A DNA stretch of 64,000 nt, from contig NZ_QIBZ01000004.1 in the NCBI RefSeq assembly GCF_003725955.1, positions 119,256 to 183,255 of the forward strand, read 5' to 3'. The notes below the pieces were generated by a model. It had not been told where the DNA came from, did no database searches, and saw only the letters and a program-made list of their open reading frames with translations. Within the stretch, counting starts at the first letter, position 1; each line of letters opens with the position of its first letter. A program made the position numbers and the translations under genes. The DNA comes from Slackia isoflavoniconvertens. GTDB lineage: Bacteria > Actinomycetota > Coriobacteriia > Coriobacteriales > Eggerthellaceae. Shown here in pieces: positions 1 to 8,023 of the stretch.

Positions 1-375
1 GCGCCGCCAAGCGTGCCGGAAGACAGCTCCGGCAAGTTCTGTTCGTTAGTCAAGTTTCATTCGCTCCTTAAGCATAGTGAAACGCACATAGAGGCGCCCA
101 AAGGTCGCACGGCGTTTCGGTATTCCAATGAACACATTGCCCGGCAGCACCAACGCGCGCCAGCGCAATGCAACATCCATACAAAAGAACGCGGTATGCG
201 CTCGAAGACCAACCACCTATCGCACAATGCGAGCCGCAGAATAATTGGCAGTTTGGCCAGACGTCCAATAAAGCGGACGTAAATCAACAACGCAATATTG
301 TACGCCAAAGGCATAACTGCCGCCAAATCGGCGGTATGACGATGCGAAGAAATGGTGAATTGAGACGAATCGTCG
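1..375. other. Window edge without a recognisable gene
   Basis: I see no coding region here with a ribosome site, a plausible codon pattern or a recognisable product. Open frames exist on both strands but none resembles a known protein. A small hairpin (TGCCGG/CCGGCA, about 14-34) lies at the very start and could be the tail of a terminator from a gene outside the window. Confidence 0.5.
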
Positions 376-546
376 GTTCGCCCCGAGCCCTCAGCGGGCG
401 GAGAGGCGCGCCACGACCGCGGACCGCTATCGCTCGCTTCGCTCGCTACGCGCGGTCCTCGCTGCGCTTCATTTTGAAATGAAGTGCACGAAATGAGCGC
501 AGAGGGTCTCACACGCCCCTCCGCCCGCTGAGGACTCGGGGCGAAC
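376..546 (-). repeat. Long nested inverted-repeat element 1 (candidate structured RNA)
   Basis: The outer arms, 376-408 and 514-546, are 33 bases long and pair at 31 positions. On the minus strand both imperfect positions become G-U pairs; on the plus strand they would be C-A mismatches. Inside, 491-502 can pair with 462-474, giving a hairpin that starts CTGCGCT on the minus strand. A GCG-rich segment at 424-453 follows. That segment matches 24 of 30 bases of the element at 35245-35383, which also carries a CTGCG-type inner hairpin, so I treat the two as copies of one family. The closing arms differ completely in sequence between copies, yet each is self-complementary. Function is unknown; no reverse transcriptase or transposase sits beside it. 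Confidence 0.7.
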
Positions 547-685
547 GTGAGCGAGATTCTTCATCTCAAAGCTAAACGAAGCCGGGCGAGCATAGAGGCA
601 GCGCTCGAAGGGCGCGAAACGGTAGCGACCCGTGGTCGCAAGCAGCGTCACGAGACCAAAAACTGGCAATTGGGCCGAAATACGA

Positions 686-711
686 AACGACCCCGCATAA
701 GCGGGGTCGTT
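686..711 (-). terminator. Terminator after the NSS transporter gene
   Basis: A perfect 11-bp stem (686-696 with 701-711) with a four-base loop lies just past the stop of the minus-strand transporter gene. The T-run on the minus strand is short, so it may terminate weakly. Confidence 0.65.
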
Positions 712-725
712 AGATGCGGAAGTCT

Positions 726-2135
726 TTAAGCAAAGATGCTCGTGTAGCCCATGACGAAAATGGCCACGATGAGCACAGGGATGCCGTATTTGATCCACGG
801 TTTTGCCCAGGCGGGGAATTTCACGCCTTTCCCCTGGTCGGCTTCAGCAAGGAAGTTATCCCAGCCCCAGCCGAATTTCTGCGTGCAGAACAGCACGAAG
901 ACAAGAGCGCCCAGCGGCAGCATATTGTTCGAGACGACGAAGTCCTCGATGCTCTGAATATCGCCGATTGAGGGAATCGAGATATCAGAAAGCACATTGA
1001 AACCGAGCGCGCACGGCAAGCTCAGCAGCACGAGCAAAATGGCGGTTATGGTAACGGCACGGCTGCGCCACATGCCGAATTTGTCCATCGTCCAACTTAC
1101 GAGATTCTCGAACACGGCAATAACCGTGGAAAGAGCCGCAAAGCTCATGAACACAAAGAAAAGCGCTCCCCATACATTGCCCAGAGGCATTTCCGCGAAC
1201 ACGGCGGGAAGGGTGACGAATACGAGCGAAGGGCCCGAATCGGGCGTGACGCCATACGCGAAGCATGCGGGGAAAATGATGAGGCCCGCAAGAATGGCAA
1301 CGACGGTATTGAGCGCCGTAACCGAAATGGCTTCGCCCGTCAGGCTGCGCTCGCGGCCAATGTAGCTGCCGAAGATCTCCATTGCGGCAATGCCGAGCGA
1401 CAGCGAGAAGAACGCCTGCCCCATTGCGGCGTAGACCGCCTGCCCAAACGTCGCCCACTGCTCAGCAGGCGTATTGCCGGCAAACAGCTTACCGAAATCG
1501 GGAATAAGATAAAACGCAATGCCCTCGCCCGCTCCCGGCAAGGTAACCGTGCGAATGCACAGTGCAATCATGATGACAAAGAGGGCGGCCATCATGATTT
1601 TCGTGATGCGTTCGACGCCTTTTTGCAGGCCTAGGCGGCACACAAGAAAGCCGATGAGCACAACGACGACCATCCATCCAATAAGCTGCGCAGGGTCGGC
1701 CAGCATGCCTGAAAACGTCGCGGCGATCGCATCGGGGTCGGTCGTGGACAGTTCACCCGAAGCCATTTTGGGAATGTACGCAAGCATCCATCCTGCAACC
1801 GTCGTATAAAACATGAGCAGCACGTAGCAGCCGATTTGGCCCCACCACGTAAACCAATGGAAACGGCGATTCGGCTCCAAAACGTCATAGGCAAGCGCAC
1901 CGCTCTTCTGGCTCGCACGGCCCACGGCGAATTCCATCACCATAACGGGCAAACCAAGAATAACGAGGAAGATGAGATATAACAGCACGAATGCGGCGCC
2001 GCCGTATTCGCCGACGATATAGGGGAAGCGCCAAACATTGCCCAAGCCAATCGCGCAACCTGCAGCGATAAGCAAAAAGCCGATACGCGACGCAAAATGT
2101 TCGCGCGCAGGTGTGGCTTGCTCGTTAGAAGCCAT
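726..2135 (-). CDS. Neurotransmitter:sodium symporter (NSS) family transporter
   Basis: Membrane symporter of the NSS/SNF family (LeuT, Tyt1, MhsT relatives), expected to import an amino acid or related amine with sodium. It has 469 residues. The first membrane helix carries the family signature GLGNVWRFPY near residues 30-40, followed by hydrophobic segments throughout. Its length is closer to the short 11-helix bacterial members than to eukaryotic ones. The start was placed at MASNEQ because AGAGG sits six bases upstream; the longer open frame lacks a ribosome site and runs back through a terminator. It stands alone between terminators at 686 and 2226. The substrate cannot be told from sequence; many bacterial members move tryptophan, tyrosine or leucine. 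Confidence 0.93.
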   Translation of the reverse strand: MASNEQATPAREHFASRIGFLLIAAGCAIGLGNVWRFPYIVGEYGGAAFVLLYLIFLVILGLPVMVMEFAVGRASQKSGALAYDVLEPNRRFHWFTWWGQIGCYVLLMFYTTVAGWMLAYIPKMASGELSTTDPDAIAATFSGMLADPAQLIGWMVVVVLIGFLVCRLGLQKGVERITKIMMAALFVIMIALCIRTVTLPGAGEGIAFYLIPDFGKLFAGNTPAEQWATFGQAVYAAMGQAFFSLSLGIAAMEIFGSYIGRERSLTGEAISVTALNTVVAILAGLIIFPACFAYGVTPDSGPSLVFVTLPAVFAEMPLGNVWGALFFVFMSFAALSTVIAVFENLVSWTMDKFGMWRSRAVTITAILLVLLSLPCALGFNVLSDISIPSIGDIQSIEDFVVSNNMLPLGALVFVLFCTQKFGWGWDNFLAEADQGKGVKFPAWAKPWIKYGIPVLIVAIFVMGYTSIFA

Positions 2136-2225
2136 CGGAAACCTCTCTATATAAATAGGTAGAACAACGATTGCGTCACAGAACGCAAACTCTAAAAGTA
2201 TATCCAATAGCCAACTCTCTGCGCG

Positions 2226-2253
2226 AAAAAAGCCGCCCCTAGGGGCGGCTTTT
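2226..2253 (-). terminator. Strong terminator after the MFS gene
   Basis: A perfect 12-bp GC-rich stem (2228-2239 with 2242-2253) with a two-base loop. On the minus strand it is followed by six T. It lies about 130 bases past the MFS stop and would also insulate the NSS gene downstream. Confidence 0.8.
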
Positions 2254-2380
2254 CGATAAACGCAGCAGAAAACGCAATATGACAACGACCCTACCACTCA
2301 AGGCGCTCATTGAGAAATGGCTCGAACCATCGCATCACCAGCATGTTGAGACTCGCGTCGCTCTATCGAAGCAGCGGCTC

Positions 2381-3814
2381 TTAAGCGGTAGCTACAGACC
2401 CTTCGACGATCTTGCCTTCCTCATCAACGCGAGGCGCGCCAGCAGCGATTTGCTTCGCAACGAGCTTACGCGCGAGCTTCACCGAGGCAACCATGCACAC
2501 ACCCATAACGACCGAGATCACCATGCCGAAAATCCAGGCGGGAGTAAAGCTCAAAGCCGCGTCGAACGCCTGGCCGGAAACGATGGCGCCCATAATGCCG
2601 CCGACGCTCTGCACGGCGACCATGATACTCGTGGCCCTGCTGATATCGAGACGGCCGAATTCTTTCGTCATCATAACCGAAGGACCAACGGTGCATACGC
2701 ACGTGCCGAACGCAAAGAACACTGCACCAAGAATCGGACCCCAGTCGGTCGTGTTGAAAATCATGAAGAAATTGGCCGCGAAGCACGTAAAGGTGCCGAT
2801 AATGGTCGAAGGAATGAGTCCAAGACGGTCATACATCGAGCCGAGCGCAACCTTGCAGAACACAACAAGCACCAATTCGGCGGAAAGCACCGTAGAAGCC
2901 CAGGCGATATCATGGCCGCCCGTCACGATGGTCTCACCGTTCATGACAACGGAAGTCATGTTCGAAATCGTGTTCACGACGATCATCGCATTAATTGCGC
3001 CAACCAGCATGAAGCCCAGCGCAAGCAGCCAGAACGCAGCGCTTTTCTTCATGACCTTCCAACCAATGGCAACCGTGACCTCGGGGTCAGCCTGTACAAC
3101 CTTTTTCTTGCCCTTGCTCTCGATCGCTTTAATTTCGTCCTCGGTAAGCTCAGCGCCATAAGGCTGCAGGCCTTTATCGGAAGGGTGCGAACGGAAGAAA
3201 ATCACGGCGATAGGAAGTGAGCCGACCAGGCAGATAACCGCAAGTACCACGAAAGCAAAGCGCCAACCAGAGGTGGCGATGATGTTGCCGACGATCGGCG
3301 AGAGAATTGCGCCGCCGAACGCGGAACCGCACAGCGCCAACGACACGGCGAAACCGCGCTTCAAGTTGAACCAGTTCGTGATAATAACCGAGACGAACAG
3401 GCGGGCACCGGCAGTGATAATGGTGCCAGAAAGCGCAGCAAGCAAGTAAATATGCCAGGGAGCGCTTGCGACCGAATACCCGAAGAGCATCACCGTCGCA
3501 AGGGCCGTAATGCCCACTGCGATAGCGCGTGCATTGATTTTATCGAGCAAGAAGCCGATGATGAGCGTGCCCACAATCGAAATAAGCGACGCGAGCGATG
3601 TACCCGTGTTGTATTCGCCGATCGTCATGCCCAAATCGCCCACGATTTGCGCCTGAAAAAGCGATATGCAGTTCACGAAGGCCGTGTAGCACGTAGCCAT
3701 GATCATAAAGCCGCCGATGACGATCCACCAGCCGTAGAAGAATCCCTTTTTCTCTTTGCCGCCCGTTTTCGGCGCGCCGTCTTGCGCACCATTCGCGACT
3801 TGTTCTTCCGCCAT
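2381..3814 (-). CDS. MFS transporter (oxalate/formate antiporter-like)
   Basis: Twelve-helix major facilitator protein of 477 residues. The first helix region FFYGWWIVIGG follows a short lysine-rich cytoplasmic tail, and the central loop (about residues 200-240) is charged, as usual for this fold. Similar proteins in gut Coriobacteria are annotated as OFA-type MFS carriers; the substrate is not deducible. I chose the start MAEEQ because GGAAGGA lies six bases upstream; five residues earlier is another ATG that would overlap that ribosome site. The gene is divergent from an M20 amidohydrolase, with a 16-bp palindrome between them (3891-3906). It may import a substrate for that hydrolase, though this is only a neighbourhood inference. 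Confidence 0.9.
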   Translation of the reverse strand: MAEEQVANGAQDGAPKTGGKEKKGFFYGWWIVIGGFMIMATCYTAFVNCISLFQAQIVGDLGMTIGEYNTGTSLASLISIVGTLIIGFLLDKINARAIAVGITALATVMLFGYSVASAPWHIYLLAALSGTIITAGARLFVSVIITNWFNLKRGFAVSLALCGSAFGGAILSPIVGNIIATSGWRFAFVVLAVICLVGSLPIAVIFFRSHPSDKGLQPYGAELTEDEIKAIESKGKKKVVQADPEVTVAIGWKVMKKSAAFWLLALGFMLVGAINAMIVVNTISNMTSVVMNGETIVTGGHDIAWASTVLSAELVLVVFCKVALGSMYDRLGLIPSTIIGTFTCFAANFFMIFNTTDWGPILGAVFFAFGTCVCTVGPSVMMTKEFGRLDISRATSIMVAVQSVGGIMGAIVSGQAFDAALSFTPAWIFGMVISVVMGVCMVASVKLARKLVAKQIAAGAPRVDEEGKIVEGSVATA

Positions 3815-3890
3815 TGTTCTTCCTTCCAATATGGCCCCCGCTTGTACAGAAAGCCGGAGATATAATGTGTAAAGGTACGACGAATGGGCA

Positions 3891-3906
3891 CTTTAGTCAA
3901 CTAAAG
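3891..3906. promoter_or_regulatory. Palindromic operator-like site between divergent genes
   Basis: CTTTAGTCAACTAAAG has 7-base arms around a CA centre. It overlaps a TTGACT hexamer reading toward the MFS gene, so a bound regulator could block that promoter and possibly affect the divergent one. No regulator gene lies next to it. Confidence 0.45.
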
Positions 3907-3938
3907 TTTTCAACTCATTTACCTTTTAGCTGATTTTT

Positions 3939-3966
3939 TTGACATTTGCCATGAAACGCGTAGAAT
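3939..3966 (+). promoter_or_regulatory. Sigma-70-type promoter for the M20 hydrolase
   Basis: TTGACA (3939-3944), a 16-base spacer and TAGAAT (3961-3966), preceded by an AT-rich tract. Transcription would begin near 3973. This excludes the ATG at 3951 as the start codon and supports a TTG or GTG start for the downstream gene. Confidence 0.7.
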
Positions 3967-3994
3967 TGCTCGCCGAACTCTTCAGAACTTCAGC

Positions 3995-5215
3995 TTGCCC
4001 GAGGCTACGGCCCAGGCGGAAAGCGAGGCACCAGTGCCGACATCCATTAATTTCTTCGAAGAGGCGACCGCGCTTAAAGAGCAACTCATTGCATGGCGCC
4101 GTGACATCCACCAGATGCCGGAAATCGGACTCGAAACGCCCAATACGAGCGCCTACATTCAATCGGAGCTTACCAAGCTCGGCATTCCCTTCCACACGAT
4201 CATCAACGGTTCGGGCGTCGTGGGAACCATTGGCGAAGGCGAACCGTGCCTTATGCTGCGAAGCGACATTGACGGCTTGCCAATGGCCGAAGAATCGGGC
4301 GAAGAGTTCGCATCGATCAACGGCAACATGCATGCCTGCGGCCATGACATGCACGCAGCAACCCTGCTTGGTGCTGCCCATATTCTGAAAGCGCACGAAA
4401 GCGAATTGAAAGGCACGGTGAAGCTGTTCTTCCAGCCAGGCGAGGAAGGCTACAACGGCTCTGACGAGGCAATTGCAGAAGGCGTGCTCGAAAACCCGCA
4501 CGTCGACCGCGCATTCGCGATGCATGTGGTCTCGACGGTGCCCACGGGCGTCATCGTGTACGGCGAACGCCCTATGGCCGCGGCATACAACTGGAAAATC
4601 GTCGTTGAAGGCGTAGCGGGCCACGGGTCCATGCCCGACTCGTGCGTCGACCCCATCACCGCCGCCGCCCATATCCATATCGGACTTCAGGAAATTCTCG
4701 CCCGCGAGATTTCTCCCATGAGCGAGCTTGTTATTACCTGCGGCGCATTCAACGCCGGTGACGCCGGCAACGCGATTCCACAGTCGGCGACGATGCAAGG
4801 AACTATTCGCGTATTCGACAAGAAGACCGAGGAGCTCGCCAAAAAACGCATCACCGAAATCGCAAGCGGAATCGCACAAACCTACCGCTGCGCAGCCACG
4901 ACGACCTTCGGCCGCCCGAGCCCTGCGGTGTTCAACGACAAAGAATTCATGGAACAATGCGTCGAATACGCCAAGCAGACGCTTCCCCAAGCGCAACTCT
5001 ACGGCGGCGCACACGGCATGGGCTCCGAAGACTTCGGCAGCATCTCTCAAGCCTGCACCGCAAACTACATGATGATCGGCGCAGCCGCTGGTCCGCTCAA
5101 CGAATGCTACGGGCAGCACAACCCGCATGTTCGATTCGATGAAAACGCACTTCCTATGTCGAGCGCGCTTTACGCAAGCGTCGCGATGAACTGGCTTGAC
5201 GACAACGCGAAATAG
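3995..5215 (+). CDS. M20 family amidohydrolase (hippurate/indole-acetyl-amino-acid hydrolase type)
   Basis: Cytoplasmic metal-dependent amidohydrolase of the M20D group (HipO, AbgB, ILR1 relatives) that removes an acyl group from N-acyl amino acids. It has 406 residues from the TTG at 3995. The family opening RRDIHQMPE is near residue 35, the metal-binding CGHDMH near residue 113 and the FQPGEEG segment with the catalytic glutamate near 148. A late GAHGMGSEDF motif supplies further ligands. The start is uncertain. A strong promoter at 3939-3966 forces it downstream of about 3973. TTG 3995 has a poor ribosome site, and an in-frame GTG at 4034 has GAGG five bases upstream and would give 393 residues. 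It is followed by its own terminator. Confidence 0.9.
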   Translation: MPEATAQAESEAPVPTSINFFEEATALKEQLIAWRRDIHQMPEIGLETPNTSAYIQSELTKLGIPFHTIINGSGVVGTIGEGEPCLMLRSDIDGLPMAEESGEEFASINGNMHACGHDMHAATLLGAAHILKAHESELKGTVKLFFQPGEEGYNGSDEAIAEGVLENPHVDRAFAMHVVSTVPTGVIVYGERPMAAAYNWKIVVEGVAGHGSMPDSCVDPITAAAHIHIGLQEILAREISPMSELVITCGAFNAGDAGNAIPQSATMQGTIRVFDKKTEELAKKRITEIASGIAQTYRCAATTTFGRPSPAVFNDKEFMEQCVEYAKQTLPQAQLYGGAHGMGSEDFGSISQACTANYMMIGAAAGPLNECYGQHNPHVRFDENALPMSSALYASVAMNWLDDNAK

Positions 5216-5237
5216 AGCAATCGCGACATATCGCTTC

Positions 5238-5276
5238 AATTGAAATGGACTCATAAAATGTGGGTCCATTTCAATT
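5238..5276 (+). terminator. Terminator after the M20 hydrolase
   Basis: A perfect 13-bp stem (5238-5250 with 5264-5276) around a 13-base loop, 22 bases past the stop codon. The stem ends in AATT on both sides, so it may work in both directions. Confidence 0.75.
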
Positions 5277-5281
5277 TGCGC

Positions 5282-5434
5282 AAAAAGGCCTTCGAATGTG
5301 GCACGATGCAGCGACCTCCGCATTGCGCTAATATGTTCATGAGTTTCTGACCTGGAAATTCTTGAAATATGCGCGCGCACTTCTCAATCGCTCGATTCTA
5401 CCGCCTTGAAAAAGCCACATTCGGGGGCCTTTTT
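5282..5434 (+). ncRNA. Candidate structured RNA with a 6S-like outline
   Basis: The arms 5282-5302 and 5414-5434 pair over 21 bases. The two imperfect positions are G-U pairs on the plus strand but A-C mismatches on the minus strand, pointing to a plus-strand RNA. The 3' arm ends in a GC stretch and TTTTT, as at an intrinsic terminator. Inside, 5336-5347 pairs with 5355-5366 to make an apical hairpin, extended outward by ATAT and GCGC pairings, leaving large unpaired strands in between. A closing stem, an open central bubble and an apical stem is the outline of 6S RNA. I see no sequence proof of that identity and no clear promoter, so it could also be an elaborate bidirectional terminator. 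Confidence 0.4.
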
Positions 5435-5547
5435 AGACAAAATAAAACGCATATCCACATTGGGAATCTCATTTGAGCAATTTCCAATGCGATAGAGCAA
5501 AAGCCGACATTGCCCGCGAATAAAAGACGCTCAAGCACGAAAGCTTC

Positions 5548-6471
5548 TTAGAGACTTTTCGCCATCTCTTCCAAACGACGCACGCGATGGTACACCGCGC
5601 TTTTCGACAACGGAGGATTGGCGCGCTGACCAAGCTCTTTAAGGCTTGCATCAGGGTTTTGCAAGCGCAATTTTACAAATTCCTGCAAGCCTGGCGAAAG
5701 CTCTGCCATTTTGCCGCTCTCGGCGAGCTTTCGAATGCTCACGATCTGATCGATGGCGGCTTCAGCACTTTTCGCCTGGTTCGCGACTTCTGCGTTCACC
5801 TTGCGGTTGATTTCATTGCGCACACTCTTGCGCACACGCTCGTTTTCCATTGCGAGCGCACACTGATGTGCGCCAACAAATGCCAAGAATTCTGAAATCG
5901 CTTCCCCGCTCTTGAGGTAAACAATGTACGAGTTACGGCGATGAAGCACACGCGCATTAATGTCGCGGTCGGCCATGAGCTGTACAAGACCATCTGCCAA
6001 TTCTTCGCTTTCCACGGTTATCTCGAAGTGGAAATCGCCACGTGGCTCGGCGATGAAACCGCTGCCCAGAAATGCTCCGCGCAAATAAGCAGCCGCGCAA
6101 CACGTCTTCTCGACCAAATGAGGAAGAATTCCCATTTCAATACCAGTTTTTGCAAGAATTCCCAAATCGTGCAGCGCTGGCTCGAGATTCGGCTGCGAAG
6201 GAACGGTAATGAGGTAGTTCGGGGTTTTATGGAGCACGCTGCGTCGTACCGTAAGCTCGGTTTTCAGCTTATAGAGGGTGTGCAAAGAACGAATGACGAG
6301 ACGCGCAACCGAGCTGATTTCCGTAGCAATCTCGAGCTTGTATCGCCCCGGGCCAGAAAACAGCAACGTGCCTTCAATGCGAGCGATTGCGGCAAGCGTA
6401 GCTTTATCGCAATGACTACACGTAGGAATCACGCGCGTGAGTTCGTCTTTGACATCGGCGGTAAACGACAT
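5548..6471 (-). CDS. whiA: WhiA-type DNA-binding regulator
   Basis: WhiA homologue of 307 residues. The family pairs a degenerate LAGLIDADG homing-endonuclease fold (about residues 1-210, with AYLRGAFLGSGF near 127) with a C-terminal helix-turn-helix (LKELGQRANPPLSKSAVYHR, about 277-296). In Streptomyces WhiA activates sporulation septation genes; in other Gram-positives it affects division and chromosome segregation. It follows yvcK, as in most Firmicutes and Actinobacteria, but here a terminator hairpin and about 385 bases separate the two. That gap suggests its own promoter; a TATACT hexamer lies at 6513-6518 on the minus strand. The ribosome site is weak. Confidence 0.95.
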   Translation of the reverse strand: MSFTADVKDELTRVIPTCSHCDKATLAAIARIEGTLLFSGPGRYKLEIATEISSVARLVIRSLHTLYKLKTELTVRRSVLHKTPNYLITVPSQPNLEPALHDLGILAKTGIEMGILPHLVEKTCCAAAYLRGAFLGSGFIAEPRGDFHFEITVESEELADGLVQLMADRDINARVLHRRNSYIVYLKSGEAISEFLAFVGAHQCALAMENERVRKSVRNEINRKVNAEVANQAKSAEAAIDQIVSIRKLAESGKMAELSPGLQEFVKLRLQNPDASLKELGQRANPPLSKSAVYHRVRRLEEMAKSL

Positions 6472-6512
6472 GAATAAAGGCTTTCTAGGCTTCAGGAGCG
6501 AGTCGAAAGTTC

Positions 6513-6518
6513 AGTATA
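6513..6518 (-). promoter_or_regulatory. Possible -10 element for whiA
   Basis: TATACT on the minus strand about 42 bases before the whiA start. No good -35 hexamer sits at the usual distance, so this rests mainly on the -10 and on the terminator that separates whiA from yvcK. Confidence 0.35.
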
Positions 6519-6652
6519 CTGCAAATCACTTGCAAAATGGGACAATAGCGGAGCTCGATCGGGTGATTTCCCTGCTCATTCGACCGAATTGCAACTGCTA
6601 TCCAGAGTTTTCGAATGAGCGCGACATGATTGAATAGCGCCGAAGAGCGCAA

Positions 6653-6669
6653 CGAACATGTCATGTTCG
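6653..6669. promoter_or_regulatory. 17-bp palindrome in the yvcK-whiA gap
   Basis: CGAACATG and CATGTTCG flank a single T, giving perfect 8-base arms. The half-sites resemble Gram-positive LexA half-sites (CGAAC/GTTCG), but the spacing is 7 rather than 4, so it is not a standard SOS box. It could be an operator for whiA or a small hairpin. Confidence 0.35.
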
Positions 6670-6742
6670 CACACCTTTGTTTTGTTCAAAGTATACGCTG
6701 TGGTGGACGTACGCGAGAAGGCCATCACACAAGCCAATGCGG

Positions 6743-6793
6743 AAAAACAGCCATAGTGGCCCTATGCAACCTATTCGGCATGGGGCCACGGCT
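6743..6793 (-). terminator. Terminator of the uvrC-rapZ-yvcK operon
   Basis: On the minus strand a long stem (6749-6767 with 6778-6793, one 3-base bulge) is followed by TTTTT at 6743-6747. It lies about 65 bases past the yvcK stop. Confidence 0.7.
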
Positions 6794-6856
6794 ACAACGA
6801 AACAACAGACAGCATGGCGTCACAGTGCAGCAGCGTGGCAGCATGGCGCATTATCG

Positions 6857-8023
6857 CTATTCTTTCGTACGCACTTTCACCATATCGGCAGCGCGACGCT
6901 CTACCTCGCGATCCCTTGCGAAACGAGGCTGTGTGCGGGAAAGACGCAAAACCGTGCGGAACGCATTGCGCAGCGCAATAGGGTCATGCCAGGTAGGACG
7001 ATCAGGGTCAACGAGGTCACGAACCATAACGACCGTGCCGCGTGATTGAATTCGATCGGCGTCATCGCAGGAAATGCGCACGGGACGAATTTCCTCGCCA
7101 TGCACTCCAATTTGACCAGAACGGGCATCAAGGCCAACCCGATCGCAAGCACCATCACCAGGATGGAGCGAGTCAACGCTATGAACGAGCATGTAATCGA
7201 CGAGCCCTTCCATGCCATGACGACAAAGCGCCTCGTAATGCTCGAGCGCCGTCATGCCACGCGTCTCGCCTTGCTGATCGGCAAGCGAGCACACGAACAA
7301 AGTCGCAGCATGCGAATCGCGAATCGCATCGATGACGCCCGGCACAAGCAAATTCGGCAGAATCGACGTGAAGAGCGAGCCAGGCCCAAGCACGATGAAG
7401 TCGGCTTCGCGAATCGCGTCGAGCGCGGGTTCATAGGCCCGAACCGGCGCAGCCGATTCAAGCCAAACACGATACAGCGTTGAATCGGAATGGCTCGCCT
7501 TCGCCTGACCATCAAGCTTGCACCCGTTCCATGTCGCGGCGCACAGGCGCACCTCATCGAGTGTCGAAGGAAAAACGCGTCCCCTCGCGTTCAATAATCG
7601 CGAGCAAATGTCGATAGCCTCGGGAAACGAACCCGTCGACTCTTCAAGAGCCGAAAGCATGAGATTGCCCAGCGTATGATTGCGCGCAAACGAAAAGCGG
7701 TATTTGAACGCCTTGGTGAGCGGGTCGCCCTCGTCAGCGGCCATCGCGACAAGGCACTTACGAATATCGCCAGGCGGCAATACGCCCGCCTCTTCGCGCA
7801 AAATGCCCGTCGATCCACCATCATCGGCCATGGCAACGACAGCAGATGTATCAGCTTCAAGGGAGAGTAGCGTACGAATAGATACGGGCGCGCCCGTGCC
7901 GCCACCGATGACCACGGCCTTTACCGGCGCTGCCGTATCGTGAAGCGCCTGAGCACCTACATCTTGTTCAAGTTTCGCAAACGCCGCCGTCGCCGAGGGA
8001 TCGAGAGAAAACGGAGCGCCCAT
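6857..8023 (-). CDS. yvcK: YvcK/CofD-like gluconeogenesis factor
   Basis: YvcK (GlmR) family protein of 388 residues. In Bacillus it binds UDP-GlcNAc and steers carbon toward cell-wall precursors through GlmS; the fold resembles CofD. The glycine-rich VIGGGTGAPVSIRTLL segment (about residues 38-53), MADDGGSTGILREE (about 65-78) and ARNHTLGNLML (about 113-123) are the usual family signatures. An N-terminal extension of roughly 35 residues precedes the conserved start of the domain. The start codon overlaps the rapZ stop by one base (TAATG), so the two are translationally coupled. A terminator follows. Confidence 0.95.
   Translation of the reverse strand: MGAPFSLDPSATAAFAKLEQDVGAQALHDTAAPVKAVVIGGGTGAPVSIRTLLSLEADTSAVVAMADDGGSTGILREEAGVLPPGDIRKCLVAMAADEGDPLTKAFKYRFSFARNHTLGNLMLSALEESTGSFPEAIDICSRLLNARGRVFPSTLDEVRLCAATWNGCKLDGQAKASHSDSTLYRVWLESAAPVRAYEPALDAIREADFIVLGPGSLFTSILPNLLVPGVIDAIRDSHAATLFVCSLADQQGETRGMTALEHYEALCRHGMEGLVDYMLVHSVDSLHPGDGACDRVGLDARSGQIGVHGEEIRPVRISCDDADRIQSRGTVVMVRDLVDPDRPTWHDPIALRNAFRTVLRLSRTQPRFARDREVERRAADMVKVRTKE

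Noticed and set aside
376..546. Retron or group II intron interpretation of the nested repeats
   Set aside because: No reverse transcriptase gene is within reach and no intron domain V/VI motif was found.
3926..5380. 484-residue open frame antisense to the M20 hydrolase
   Set aside because: It lies entirely opposite a clear hydrolase gene, has no ribosome site and its composition is that of a reverse-strand shadow.
6653..6669. LexA/SOS box
   Set aside because: The half-sites fit but the 7-base gap does not match the usual 4-base gap of Gram-positive SOS boxes.
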